Origin: Noviherbaspirillum suwonense
GTDB lineage: Bacteria > Pseudomonadota > Gammaproteobacteria > Burkholderiales > Burkholderiaceae_D
NCBI RefSeq assembly: GCF_900182955.1
Contig: NZ_FXUL01000002.1
Span: 186,001-250,000, forward strand
Length of the DNA: 64,000 nt
Reading direction: 5' to 3'
In this document: positions 46,486 through 55,053 of the stretch, piece by piece
How the letters are laid out: each line of letters begins with the position of its first letter
How positions within the stretch are numbered: position 1 is the stretch's first letter
Notes under the pieces: generated by a model
Seen by the model: the letters and a program-made list of their open reading frames with translations, nothing else
Database searches by the model: none
Told to the model about the DNA's origin: nothing
Translations under genes and position numbers: made by a program

Positions 46486-47181
46486 ATGAATTCACGCTGG
46501 ATCGACATCGACACGAACAATGGCAACGCCTTTCGCGGCTACCTGTCCCTGCCGCCCAAGGGCACCGGCCCGGGCATCGTGCTGATACAGGAAATCTGGG
46601 GCGTCAACGGCCACATCCGCGCGGTCGCCGACCAGTACGCGCTTGACGGCTACGTGGTGCTGGCGCCGGACGTGTTCTGGCGGCAGAAGCCGGGCGTCGA
46701 CCTGCAGTATGACGAGGCCGGCTCGACCCAGGCCTTCGCCTACCTGAAAAATCTCGACCTGCCGCTGGCGGTCCAGGACCTGACCCAGGCGGTCAACATG
46801 CTGCGCGGCATGCCGGAAGTCAGCGGCGGCGTCGCCTCGCTCGGATTCTGCATGGGCGGCCTGCTGTCCTACCTGTGCGCGGCCAATGCCGGCGTCGACG
46901 CCGCGGTCTGCTATTACGGCGGCGGCATCGACGGCCACCTGAACCAGGCGGACAAGGTGACCTGCCCCATCCTGTTCCATTTTGCCGAGAAGGACCACTT
47001 CATCAGCAAGTCCGCGATCGACGCGGTGCAGGCCGCATTCGGCAAGGCGCGCAATGCGGTGATCGAGACCTATCCGGATGTCGACCACGGCTTCAATTGC
47101 TGGGAGCGTCCGTCGTATAACCAGAAGGCCTCCGCGGTCGCGCACGGGATGTCGCTGTCCTTCCTGGGCAAAGTGCTCTAA
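46486..47181 (+). CDS. Dienelactone hydrolase family protein
   Basis: 231-residue alpha/beta hydrolase with a cysteine nucleophile. The triad is visible as Cys122 (LGFCMGGLL), Asp170 (FAEKDHF) and His201 (DVDHGF), with Glu36 (IQEIWGVNGHIRAVADQY) supporting the Cys as in ClcD. Dienelactone hydrolases open 4-carboxymethylenebut-2-en-4-olide in chloroaromatic degradation. No other chlorocatechol genes are here, so the natural substrate is open. AGGAG lies 6-7 bases before the ATG. An 18-bp hairpin follows the stop. Confidence 0.92.
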   Translation: MNSRWIDIDTNNGNAFRGYLSLPPKGTGPGIVLIQEIWGVNGHIRAVADQYALDGYVVLAPDVFWRQKPGVDLQYDEAGSTQAFAYLKNLDLPLAVQDLTQAVNMLRGMPEVSGGVASLGFCMGGLLSYLCAANAGVDAAVCYYGGGIDGHLNQADKVTCPILFHFAEKDHFISKSAIDAVQAAFGKARNAVIETYPDVDHGFNCWERPSYNQKASAVAHGMSLSFLGKVL

Positions 47182-47199
47182 TCCAGGCTCCCAAAAGCA

Positions 47200-47240
47200 G
47201 AACGGGCTGTATCACGGTGTTGCCGTGATACAGCCCGTTC
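47200..47240. terminator. Perfect 18-bp hairpin between convergent genes
   Basis: Arms 47200-47217 and 47223-47240 are exact reverse complements (18 of 18) around a TGTTG loop. There is no T-run on either side. It lies 18 bases after the dienelactone hydrolase stop and 87 bases from the hemerythrin stop. A bidirectional, possibly Rho-assisted terminator or transcript stabiliser is likely. Confidence 0.7.
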
Positions 47241-47327
47241 GCAATACCGGATCGGAAACAGCACTATCGCGTCGCGATCAGGCTTTCCGGCTCCAGCCGC
47301 CCGGCGTCGAAACACCAGGCGGGAGTA

Positions 47328-47810
47328 CTACAGCGGCGCAGCGGCGTCAGTCTCGCCGGCGACATTGTCGCGCGGGCTGCCTTCCATTTTCTGCTGCGTC
47401 TGCAGCGCAATCATCTGCGCGCCGAGTTCGTTGAGGCGGGACGCGTCGAGCGCGGCCTTTACCTTGGGGAAGAGATGCTCCTCTTCTTCCTTGTGATGAT
47501 GCTCCGCCTGCTCCTTGAGCACCTTGAATTTCGGCTCGAAGGTCTGCTCATCAGGATTCAGCGCCAGCAGGTCTGCCATCAGCCGCTTCAGCGACAAATG
47601 TTCCTCGAGCGACTCCAGAAGGATGTCCTCGGTCCGGGCTGCCCGGACTGCCGGGTAGAAAACCACTTCCTCGGCGCTGATGTGCATGGTCAGCTGGTCG
47701 GCGACCTCCGCATACAGGCGTTGGCGCGCTTCGGGGCCGGCATCCATCACGCCGGCCAGCATGGTCTCCATGGAGCGGTGCTGGCTGACCAGAAAATCGA
47801 TTGCATTCAT
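47328..47810 (-). CDS. Hemerythrin HHE-domain protein
   Basis: 160 residues. The HHE cation-binding helices are clear: NAIDFLVSQHRSMETML, LTMHISAEEVVFYPAVR, LLESLEEHLSLKRLMADLL and LKEQAEHHHKEEEEHLFPKV. These supply the His/Glu ligands of a di-iron site. Such proteins bind O2, sense iron or repair Fe-S centres (RIC/DUF438 relatives). The C-terminal ~25 residues are polar and probably disordered. AAGGA lies about 10 bases before the ATG, just after the stop of the 57-residue gene. It appears cotranscribed with that gene. Confidence 0.88.
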   Translation of the reverse strand: MNAIDFLVSQHRSMETMLAGVMDAGPEARQRLYAEVADQLTMHISAEEVVFYPAVRAARTEDILLESLEEHLSLKRLMADLLALNPDEQTFEPKFKVLKEQAEHHHKEEEEHLFPKVKAALDASRLNELGAQMIALQTQQKMEGSPRDNVAGETDAAAPL

Positions 47811-47832
47811 CCAGAACCATCCTTATCTTGTT

Positions 47833-48006
47833 TCAACTGGGAAACAACTCATCGTCCAGGCCAAGCTGGCGGCGATCGCGTGCTTCTTCCAGCGCGTGAC
47901 GGCCCCCGATACGCTTGCGCATGATTTCCGCGTGCTGCTGCGAGGTCATGGGCGGCAATTTCATCAGGTCTTCCAGACGTGCCGCGTTCTCTTCGTTGTT
48001 TCTCAT
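47833..48006 (-). CDS. Small protein (57 residues) upstream of the hemerythrin gene
   Basis: ATG at 48006 to TGA at 47833. It encodes MRNNEENAARLEDLMKLPPM, then TSQQHAEIMRKRIGGRHALE and EARDRRQLGLDDELFPS. It is charged, helical and soluble, without Cys or membrane segments. The stop is 22 bases before the hemerythrin ATG, so the two are probably one transcript. The Shine-Dalgarno sequence is weak. No family is recognised. Amino-acid composition (balanced, Leu/Arg/Glu helices) looks like a real protein rather than a chance frame. Confidence 0.55.
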   Translation of the reverse strand: MRNNEENAARLEDLMKLPPMTSQQHAEIMRKRIGGRHALEEARDRRQLGLDDELFPS

Positions 48007-48067
48007 TATTGTGTCCCTTGGAACTGCCGGGACCGGCAGCGAGCGCTGCCGCCCGGCGAGAAAATAC

Positions 48068-48382
48068 TTACTTCTTGGTAATCATCGGTGTCAGCAGCGC
48101 ACCGATCAGCAGCGCGACGCCTGCCGAGATGGCGATCGTCTTCCATGGGTTTTCATGGACGAAGTCATCGGCGGTGCTCGCCAGTTCCTTGCCGGTCTTC
48201 ACGGCGCTGTCCTGCAGGTCGCGCGCGGACGACAGCGCGTTTTCGAGTACGCGCATGCCCTCGGAGCGCAGCGCAGCGGCTTTGTCGGACGAGGCCGAAG
48301 CCGCGGCATTGAACAAGTCCTGCGCATCCGATACCAGCGATTTAATTTCGCTGCTTGCTTTGTCGGCGTTGTAATCGACCAT
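48068..48382 (-). CDS. YqjD/ElaB (DUF883) family protein
   Basis: 104 residues. An amphipathic helical N-terminal part (SSEIKSLVSDAQDLFNAAAS; LRSEGMRVLENALSSARDLQ) is followed by the family box VHENPWKTIAISAGVALLIG and a C-terminal membrane anchor ending LLTPMITKK. In E. coli such proteins tie ribosomes to the inner membrane in stationary phase. Length and order are typical. It lies 61 bases upstream of the 57-residue gene on the same strand and may share a stress-induced transcript with it and the hemerythrin gene. Confidence 0.9.
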   Translation of the reverse strand: MVDYNADKASSEIKSLVSDAQDLFNAAASASSDKAAALRSEGMRVLENALSSARDLQDSAVKTGKELASTADDFVHENPWKTIAISAGVALLIGALLTPMITKK

Positions 48383-48652
48383 CTTCTAGCTCCTGTTTGT
48401 TGTGGTAAGGATGCCGCCCGTGACGAGGCAGCATATTTGCCTTTTATACACCAGACTCCCTGCAATCAACAGTACGCTGGCGAACATACAGCCGCTCCCA
48501 CTATCTGCTCGCCCACCCACGCTTCTGTCCGAATGGTAACTTTTCCGTGCGCAACCATGCCAGAGTAGCCGGTGTGGCGCGGCGCGTCCAGCCGCTTTTC
48601 CCGGCCGTGCCGCCTGGCGCCTGCGCCAGGCATCCCCTGCCGCTCCCCTGCC

Positions 48653-48916
48653 TCAGGCATGCGCGATCACGTGCCGCGCTTCCATCAGCGCCGGCAGTCC
48701 GGCCGCGCCGTCGTCCAGGCAGGCCTGCGCCGCGCAAGCGACGCGGCGCTTGAGCAGCAGGTAGGCGTCGATGCGGTCCAGCCCGGGGTCCATCTTCTGC
48801 GACAGCAGGTACAGGGCCTCGTCCGACACCGCGCAGCGGTAGACCTGCCCGTGGAGCCGCAGCGTGAATACGGTCGGCATGCATTCCGGTTGCAACGCGT
48901 GATCTGCGGTTTTCAT
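48653..48916 (-). CDS. Small protein resembling DUF1488
   Basis: 87 residues: MKTADHALQPECMPTVFTLR, LHGQVYRCAVSDEALYLLSQ, KMDPGLDRIDAYLLLKRRVA, with three or more Cys. The pattern of a beta-hairpin with Y-x-C-x-V-S-x-E-A-L is like DUF1488 family proteins, but I hold this loosely. GGAGG lies 4-5 bases before the ATG, and the start follows the phaZ stop by 11 bases, so it is read from the phaZ transcript. Function unknown. Confidence 0.65.
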   Translation of the reverse strand: MKTADHALQPECMPTVFTLRLHGQVYRCAVSDEALYLLSQKMDPGLDRIDAYLLLKRRVACAAQACLDDGAAGLPALMEARHVIAHA

Positions 48917-48927
48917 CCATCCTCCGT

Positions 48928-50163
48928 TCAAAGGCTGTCCGTGCTGTAGATGAGTTCTCGTACGATCGGATAGGTCTGCTGGGCCCAGCGTCGGCCGCTG
49001 AAAACGCCGTAATGGCCGACGCCCGCCTGCATGTGATGCGACTTCAGGAAGGCCGGGATGCCGGTGCAGAGGTCCTGCGCGGCCATGGTCTGGCCGAGCG
49101 CGCAGATGTCGTCGCGCTCGCCCTCGACCGTCAGCAGCGCGGTGCGCCGTATCGCGGCGGGCCGCACCGTCCTGCCTTCGAAGCTCAGCGTGCCGCAGGC
49201 CAGCGCCGGATGCTGGAACACGTCGCGTATGGTTTCCAGGTAAAACTCGGCCGGCAGGTCCAGCACCGCGAAGTATTCGGCGTAGAACGCGCGGGTGACC
49301 GCCGCCTTGTCGGACTCGCCGGTGGCCAGGTCGCGGTAAAGTCCGCGAAACGCGTCCATGTGCCGCTCCAGGTTCATGCTCATGAATGCGGTCAGCTGCA
49401 GGAACCCCGGGTAGACCCGCCGGCCGCCGCCAGGATGGCGGCGCGGCACCGCGCTGATCAGGTTGTTCTCGAACCAGGAAAACGGCTTGGACGTGGCGAG
49501 CCGGTTGACCGCGGTCGGGCTGATGCGCACGTCGACCGGCCCGGCCATCAGCGTCAGGCTGCGCGGCGCCGCCGGATGCCGGTCCTCGGCCATGATGGAA
49601 GCCGCGGCGAGCGCCGGCACGCAGGGCTGGCACACCGCCAGCATGTGCGCGCCCTCGCCGATCAGGGCCAGGAAATCGATCAGGTAGCGTGTGTAGTGCT
49701 CCAGCCCGAACGGGCCGGCGGACAGCGGCACGTCGCGGGCGTTGTGCCAGTCGGTGATATAGACGTCATGATCCGGGAGCATCGTGCGCACGGTGTCGCG
49801 CAGCAGCGTGGCGAAATGGCCCGACATCGGCGCGACCAGCAGCACGCGCGGCTGCGCCAGCTGGGCGGCGCCTTCTTTCCTGAAACGCAGCAGCGTGCAG
49901 AACGGCGCCACGTGCACCTGCTCTTCCTGCACCAAAACTTCCCGCGCCAACGCACCTTCGCCGAGCATGACGCTGGAAATCCCGAAATCGGGGCGGCGAT
50001 GCGTGACCTCGGCGCTGGCGAATACCATGCAGGCGGCGCTGAGCCGGCGGGCGGCGGGCAGCTCGGCCAGCCACGGCTGCCGCATGGTATTCAGCGTCGC
50101 CTCGGTGTACAGGCGCATGTGAGCCATGAGGTCAGCGTGCGCCTGGTAGGCTTCATACTTCAT
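48928..50163 (-). CDS. phaZ: Intracellular polyhydroxyalkanoate (PHB) depolymerase
   Basis: 411 residues. It degrades stored PHB granules to oligomers or 3-hydroxybutyryl-CoA. The sequence is of the PhaZ1 type: MKYEAYQAHADLMAHMRLYT, VLLVAPMSGHFATLLRDTVR, DWHNARDVPLSAGPFGLEHY. The catalytic Cys lies in MLAVCQPCVPALAA, where extracellular enzymes have Ser. The late GERDDICALGQT Asp and HHMQAGVGHYGVFSGRRW His complete the triad. No signal peptide is seen, which fits an intracellular enzyme. It shows that the cell stores PHB; synthesis genes (phaCAB) are not in this window. It is divergent from the GST gene. Confidence 0.94.
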   Translation of the reverse strand: MKYEAYQAHADLMAHMRLYTEATLNTMRQPWLAELPAARRLSAACMVFASAEVTHRRPDFGISSVMLGEGALAREVLVQEEQVHVAPFCTLLRFRKEGAAQLAQPRVLLVAPMSGHFATLLRDTVRTMLPDHDVYITDWHNARDVPLSAGPFGLEHYTRYLIDFLALIGEGAHMLAVCQPCVPALAAASIMAEDRHPAAPRSLTLMAGPVDVRISPTAVNRLATSKPFSWFENNLISAVPRRHPGGGRRVYPGFLQLTAFMSMNLERHMDAFRGLYRDLATGESDKAAVTRAFYAEYFAVLDLPAEFYLETIRDVFQHPALACGTLSFEGRTVRPAAIRRTALLTVEGERDDICALGQTMAAQDLCTGIPAFLKSHHMQAGVGHYGVFSGRRWAQQTYPIVRELIYSTDSL

Positions 50164-50315
50164 TCGGGCTCCGATGGTGATGCAATCCGTACAGTCTTTC
50201 TAGCAAGGACTGCGCCATCGGGCGACGGCCTCGGTATCAATCTTGCATGCGCGCTGCTGATCGATGACCGATCGCCATGCCGGATCGGCATGGCCAACCG
50301 CCCGAGGACGACCGC

Positions 50316-50972
50316 ATGCAACTGACCACGCTTACCATCAGCAGCAAGAATTACTCGTCCTGGTCGATGCGCGGATGGCTGCTTGCGCGCCTGGCCGGGC
50401 TGCCGTTCGACGAGATCGTGATCTCGCCGGACGACCCGGCGATGCGCGCCGAGATCCTGCTGCTCGCGCCGTCGATCCTGGTGCCCTGCCTGCGGCATGA
50501 GGGCATCGAGGTCTGGGACACGCTGGCCATCGCCGAGTACCTGCACGAGATCCGTCCGGACGCCGGCCTGCTGCCGGCGGACCGCAAGGCGCGCGCCCAC
50601 TGCCGCGCCATCAGCGGCGAGATGCACTCGGGCTTCTCGGCCCTGCGCTCGGCGCTGCCGATGAACCTGAAGGCCAGGTATGAAAACTTTCGCGTCTGGG
50701 CGCGGGCGCAGGCCGACATCGACCGCATCACGGTGATCTGGCGGGTCTGCATCAACACCTATGGCGGCCCCTTCCTGTTCGGCAGCCAGCCCTGCATGGC
50801 CGACGCGATGTTCGCGCCGGTCGTCACCCGTTTCATCACCTACGGCGTCGAAGTCGACCCGGTGTGCGCCGGCTACTGCGACGCCATCATGTCGCTGGAG
50901 CCGGTGCAGGAATGGGTCGCCGAGGCCTTGCTGGAGCCGGACGGCATCGACGAGCTGGAAGCCGAGTTCTGA
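50316..50972 (+). CDS. Glutathione S-transferase family protein
   Basis: 218 residues. N-terminal thioredoxin-like domain MQLTTLTISSKNYSSWSMRG with the likely catalytic Ser in NYSSWS, cis-Pro in PSILVPCL and glutathione-contact WDTLAIAEYLHE. The all-helical C-terminal domain follows (ARAQADIDRITVIWRVCINT). Substrate unknown; conjugation or peroxidase-type detoxification is typical. The ATG at 50316 matches the family N-terminus; an earlier in-frame ATG at 50277 would add a non-homologous leader. Confidence 0.9.
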   Translation: MQLTTLTISSKNYSSWSMRGWLLARLAGLPFDEIVISPDDPAMRAEILLLAPSILVPCLRHEGIEVWDTLAIAEYLHEIRPDAGLLPADRKARAHCRAISGEMHSGFSALRSALPMNLKARYENFRVWARAQADIDRITVIWRVCINTYGGPFLFGSQPCMADAMFAPVVTRFITYGVEVDPVCAGYCDAIMSLEPVQEWVAEALLEPDGIDELEAEF

Positions 50973-50978
50973 CGGCGC

Positions 50979-52529
50979 TCAGACGTATTCGGGCTGGAGG
51001 CGGGTGTCGCCGGCCGGCACCGTGCTGGTGCTGGAAGTCGAGGACGATGACGTCGTCGACGTCGACGTAGACAGCGCGCTTCCCAGGTTCATGGACGCCG
51101 GCGCAACCGTCGTCGGGGATGGGGAAGCAAAGGTGGTCGGGCTCGATCCGGACCCCGGCGCTGCCGCAAGCACCGACGAGGCCTGGATGCCAGGCGCCTG
51201 CATCCCCGTTGCCTCGAAGGCATTCTGCAGCCGCTCGAGGTCGGTACCCAGCCGTTCCTGCTCGTACCTGCGGACGTTTTTCCGGGCGTCGACGAATACG
51301 CGCCTGTAATTGTCCACGAACACTTTCTGGACGACAGTCTCGTCCAGTACGTCCCTCAGCGCTTCATATTTTTCATAGGTGGCGTTCCAGACCCCGGCGC
51401 TGGCCGGCGCCAGCGTGTCGGAGCCGAACAGGAAGCGGTCCGGGAAGTCCTGGATCAGGCTTTTCCACTCGTTCAACCCAACGGTGTCGCCGACCACCTT
51501 GTCAGCCACCACCGTCCATGAAATGTCGACATGCAGCCTGGGATTTGCCGTCAGCAGCGCACGCAGGCTCCGCACATGGCCGTCCGGGGCATTGACGAAG
51601 CGGCCGAGGCCGCCCGCGTGCGCCCAGACGATCGTGGTCTTGCTGACATGCTCGTGCGAGAACAGTTTGCTCAAGCCGTCGAGATATTTCGCGGCCTTGC
51701 CTGGCGTGGGCGCATAGTGGTCGATATCGCAATGGACGACTGCCGGCATCCCGATCTCGCCGCAGGTATACAGCAGCTGGATCAGCGGATTGATGTTCTT
51801 CTTCAAGTGCGCCCAGCCCTCGCCCATCAGCGCATCGACCACTTCCTTGTGGATGGTGATTTCCCCCACGCCGGTGAAGACGCCCCTGTTGCGCTCCAGC
51901 TTGTGCAGCAGCCTGTTGCTGCAGTCGTCGGCGCCTATGTGCAGCCCGGTAATCATTGGGTCGAACCTGCTCTTTTGCGACTCGGTGAGCTGCTTGTAGC
52001 GTTCGGCGAGCATGTCGTCGACCTCGGTGTCCGCGTAGAGAGTCTGCAGCTTGCAGACCTTGCTGACGTCATCCCTTGTGATGTAATTCTTTTCAAGCAG
52101 ATCGCGCGGCAGGTAGTAGGAAGGCGCACAGCCGCAAATGCCGACCCCGTCGACCAGCTTGGGTTCGGTGCGGCCCTTCAGGCTCGTGGGAATCGACATC
52201 AGCGTGGTGTAACCGATGCCGAGCTCGTCCATGTGCTGCATGTACCGGTCCAGTTTGTAGCCGTCCTGCCGGTAATTGCCCGGATGCATATGGGCGTCGT
52301 TGAAGTTGACCGGCTTGTTCTTGTGCAGCGCCAGGAAGCTGCCGGTATCCCTCGTTTTCGCCGCGGCGGCGCCGAAGTGGACCGAATAGAGCGTCGGCGA
52401 CGGTGATCGTGATTTCTGGCCGGAACGGTCGCGGTCGGCGATGGGGCGCGGCTGCGTGGGAAGATGAGCCTGGCCCTGTGGAACAGGCGTTCGTAACGCA
52501 GTCGCTTCGCTCTTCAAATCAAACGCCAT
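50979..52529 (-). CDS. Amidohydrolase-superfamily metal-dependent hydrolase with Ser/Thr tail
   Basis: 516 residues. The TIM-barrel metal site is complete: His-x-His in NDAHMHPGNYR, a Glu in GVGEITIHKE, His in VVHCDIDHYAP and WAHAGGLGRFV, and Asp in LFGSDTLAP. It belongs with amidohydrolase-2-type enzymes; the substrate is unknown. The first ~75 residues are polar, and the last ~85 form a Ser/Thr/Ala-rich low-complexity tail (STSTSTTSSSSTSSTSTVP), both unusual for the family. No signal peptide is seen. AAAGGAAG lies 5-6 bases before the ATG. Its stop is 6 bases from the GST stop, on the opposite strand. Confidence 0.82.
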   Translation of the reverse strand: MAFDLKSEATALRTPVPQGQAHLPTQPRPIADRDRSGQKSRSPSPTLYSVHFGAAAAKTRDTGSFLALHKNKPVNFNDAHMHPGNYRQDGYKLDRYMQHMDELGIGYTTLMSIPTSLKGRTEPKLVDGVGICGCAPSYYLPRDLLEKNYITRDDVSKVCKLQTLYADTEVDDMLAERYKQLTESQKSRFDPMITGLHIGADDCSNRLLHKLERNRGVFTGVGEITIHKEVVDALMGEGWAHLKKNINPLIQLLYTCGEIGMPAVVHCDIDHYAPTPGKAAKYLDGLSKLFSHEHVSKTTIVWAHAGGLGRFVNAPDGHVRSLRALLTANPRLHVDISWTVVADKVVGDTVGLNEWKSLIQDFPDRFLFGSDTLAPASAGVWNATYEKYEALRDVLDETVVQKVFVDNYRRVFVDARKNVRRYEQERLGTDLERLQNAFEATGMQAPGIQASSVLAAAPGSGSSPTTFASPSPTTVAPASMNLGSALSTSTSTTSSSSTSSTSTVPAGDTRLQPEYV

Positions 52530-52803
52530 GGTTCTTCCTTTAAAGGATAAATGAAGCCGGCAATCGCGCGCTGCCAGATCGCACGACCCAAAAAAAGCGC
52601 GAAATGAGTACCGGCGACCCAGCATCGGTTGCAGATCAGGTTTGATATGGATTGAATGTCGTGACAGGACGGCCGGCAGCGGCAGCCCATCGATGCGGCA
52701 GGGGGAAATCTGGAACGATGTGCGGGATAGGTAAGGCGGGACGCGCTTAAGGCCGGCCGAGGCAGGCGGCCAGCCCGGTTTCTCAGGCCGGTTTCTCGGG
52801 CCC

Positions 52804-52829
52804 GTTGTTTAGTCCGGTTGTTTAGTCCG
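52804..52829. repeat. 13-bp tandem duplication at the Hpt gene end
   Basis: GTTGTTTAGTCCG occurs twice in direct tandem, followed by GTTG. The Hpt protein stop codon lies inside it, so the repeat adds a second stop-like copy downstream. Probably slippage. Confidence 0.65.
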
Positions 52830-53193
52830 GTTGCTGCAGCGTCGCAACGAACGCAGCCATGTCGTCGCGCGCAGCCTGGAGCTGCTGCTGCAGTTGCGCA
52901 AGCTGTTCCGCGGTGCAAGGCCGGCGCTGCTCAAGGCCGGCGGTTTCGATGTCGCGCAGCAGCTGCACCAGCCCGGTGGCGCCGACGGCGCCGACCGTGC
53001 CCTTGAGCGAATGCGCCTCGTAGCCCATGTCGGCAAACGCGCCGGCCGCCGACGCCCGTACGATGTCATCGAAACGCGCGATGGTTTCCTGGTGAAAGAC
53101 CTGCGCCAGGTCGAGGAAGATGACGGCGTCGCGATCGACTGCATCGAACAGAAGTCCGGGCTGGCAGCAGCGATAGACGGGCGGCGGCGTCAT
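52822..53193 (-). CDS. Stand-alone histidine phosphotransfer (Hpt) protein
   Basis: 123 residues. The four-helix Hpt domain carries the phospho-accepting histidine His61 in YEAHSLKGTVGAVGATGL, the standard H-S-L-K-G box. It should pass phosphate between response-regulator receivers, or from the adjacent kinase. It starts 6 bases after the CheA-like kinase stop, so is cotranscribed with cheZ and cheA. Note that the kinase already has its own Hpt (P1) domain; an extra free Hpt suggests a branched phosphorelay. Confidence 0.87.
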   Translation of the reverse strand: MTPPPVYRCCQPGLLFDAVDRDAVIFLDLAQVFHQETIARFDDIVRASAAGAFADMGYEAHSLKGTVGAVGATGLVQLLRDIETAGLEQRRPCTAEQLAQLQQQLQAARDDMAAFVATLQQPD

Positions 53194-53199
53194 CGGCGA

Positions 53200-55053
53200 T
53201 CAGGCGTAGGCGTCGAGCCCGGCGCCCGCGAGCAGGAAGGACAGGCCGACCACCAGCACCAGCTCGCCCTCGGCGGACCTGGCCGTGCCGGTGATGCCCG
53301 GCACCGACAGCGCGGTCAGCGGCTTGATGACCAGGTCGGCAGTCCCGTCCACCGCGCTTACGGCCAGCACATACGGGCTGGGCGCGGCGACCACGATGCC
53401 GACTCTTTCCTCTCCCGGCTCGTAACCCAGCGACGCCGCCAGCGAACGCACCGGCAGCGTCAGTCCCTGGTCGCGCAGCACCGGCGCGCCGCCGACATGC
53501 ATGAAGGTCTCGGGCAACTCGACCACGCGTTCGACCAGCGCCAGCGGCATGCCCAGCGCAGCGCCGGCGGCGGTGACCAGCATCGTCGGCACGATGGACA
53601 GCTCGATCGGCAGCCGGATCGAAAACCGGGTGCCCGTGCCCAGCGTGGAGTCGATGCTGATCGCGCCGCGATGCTTCTCGACGGCAGTCTTGACGACGTC
53701 CATGCCGACGCCGCGGCCAGACACGCTGGAAGCGACTTCCTTGGTCGAGAATCCCGGCAGGAAGACCAGCTGGTAAGCCTCGGTCGGCGTCAGGTTGGCG
53801 GATTCGGCGATCAGGCCGTTGGTCACCGCCTTGGAGCGCAGCCGCTGCGGGTCCATGCCGCGGCCGTCGTCGGAAATCACGATCATCACGCTGTTGGCTT
53901 CCTGCCAGGCCTTGAGCAGGATCCGGGCGCGCGCCGGCTTGCCGGCTGCCAGCCGCTCGTCGCTGTTCTCGATGCCATGGTCGAGCGAATTGCGCAGCAT
54001 GTGCACCAGCGGGTCGTACAGGCTGTCGACCACGACGCGGTCGACCTCGGTCTCCGCGCCTTCGATCACCAGCTCGACTTCCTTGCCGAGATCCCGGGCA
54101 AGTTCGCGCACCAGGCGCGGGAATTTCTGGAACAGCCGGCCCACCGGCTGCATCCGCGTGGCCAGGGTCGCCCGCTGCAGTTCGGTGGCATAGCGCGATG
54201 CGCGTCCCAGCGTTTCCGACAGCGTCGCCATCAGCGTCGCGGCGCCGCCGTCGAACTTGAACTGCTGCAGCTTCTCCAGCAGCACGGCGGCCTGGTTGGC
54301 CGCCTGCACCGATTCGCCCGCCACTTCCAGCAGCGCGTCGAGCTTCACTGCGTCGACCCGGATGCTTTCCTCCGGCGCACGCGCCTCGGTCGACGAGCCG
54401 CGGCGTTCCGCGCCGTCCCACGCCTGGGCCGGCTGGGCCGAAACGGGCGATATGGCCTGCGGCCCGGTCTGGGACGCGGCCGGCGGCGCCGGTTCGGCCG
54501 TGGCGGCAGCCGGGGCTGGCGCGGCCTGCATGCCGGCCGGGACGACCGCATTGTAGAAGGCGATCCAGTCCACTTCAGCGTCATCGACGCCGGCCTGCGG
54601 CGCAGCGCCGGCATCAGCGGCAGCGACCGCGGCAGGCGCAGCCGGCGCAATCGGCGCGGCCAGGGTCTGGCGGCCTTCGATCGCATCCGTCAGGATACGG
54701 TCCAGTTCGGGCGGCATCGGCGCCAGGCTTTCGGGCGAGGCGCCGTTATGCAGCTGGTTGAGCAGGTCGGCGACAAAGCCGCTGGCCTGCAGCGCCGCCT
54801 CGATCGCCAGCGGCGTCACGGCGGTCTTGCCGGTGCGCAGCGCGTCGAACAGGTTCTCGGTCAGGTGGCAGGCCGACACCATGCCGGGCAGGTTCATGAA
54901 GCCGGCGCCGCCCTTGATCGTATGGAAGGACCGGAACACCGCGTTGAGCGCGTCCGGGTCGTCCGGGTGCCGCTCCAGCTGCAGCAGCCTTTCCTCGACG
55001 TCGACCGCCAGTTCCAGCGCCTCGACCACGAAGTCCTTGAGCATGTCGTCCAT
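53200..55053 (-). CDS. cheA: CheA-type chemosensory histidine kinase
   Basis: 617 residues. P1 Hpt domain with His44 (FRSFHTIKGGAGFM). A long Ala/Pro-rich linker (~130-235) replaces the usual CheY-binding P2. The P3 dimerisation helices follow (LDALLEVAGESVQAANQAAV), then the P4 ATPase with N box MLRNSLDHGIENS, G1 DDGRGMDP and G2 GRGVGMDVVKTA, and the P5 CheW-like domain. No receiver is fused. In the cytoplasm it should autophosphorylate under receptor control and donate to a response regulator. No CheY, CheW, CheR, CheB or receptor gene is adjacent. It overlaps the cheZ stop by one base (TGATG), so the genes are coupled. Confidence 0.9.
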   Translation of the reverse strand: MDDMLKDFVVEALELAVDVEERLLQLERHPDDPDALNAVFRSFHTIKGGAGFMNLPGMVSACHLTENLFDALRTGKTAVTPLAIEAALQASGFVADLLNQLHNGASPESLAPMPPELDRILTDAIEGRQTLAAPIAPAAPAAVAAADAGAAPQAGVDDAEVDWIAFYNAVVPAGMQAAPAPAAATAEPAPPAASQTGPQAISPVSAQPAQAWDGAERRGSSTEARAPEESIRVDAVKLDALLEVAGESVQAANQAAVLLEKLQQFKFDGGAATLMATLSETLGRASRYATELQRATLATRMQPVGRLFQKFPRLVRELARDLGKEVELVIEGAETEVDRVVVDSLYDPLVHMLRNSLDHGIENSDERLAAGKPARARILLKAWQEANSVMIVISDDGRGMDPQRLRSKAVTNGLIAESANLTPTEAYQLVFLPGFSTKEVASSVSGRGVGMDVVKTAVEKHRGAISIDSTLGTGTRFSIRLPIELSIVPTMLVTAAGAALGMPLALVERVVELPETFMHVGGAPVLRDQGLTLPVRSLAASLGYEPGEERVGIVVAAPSPYVLAVSAVDGTADLVIKPLTALSVPGITGTARSAEGELVLVVGLSFLLAGAGLDAYA

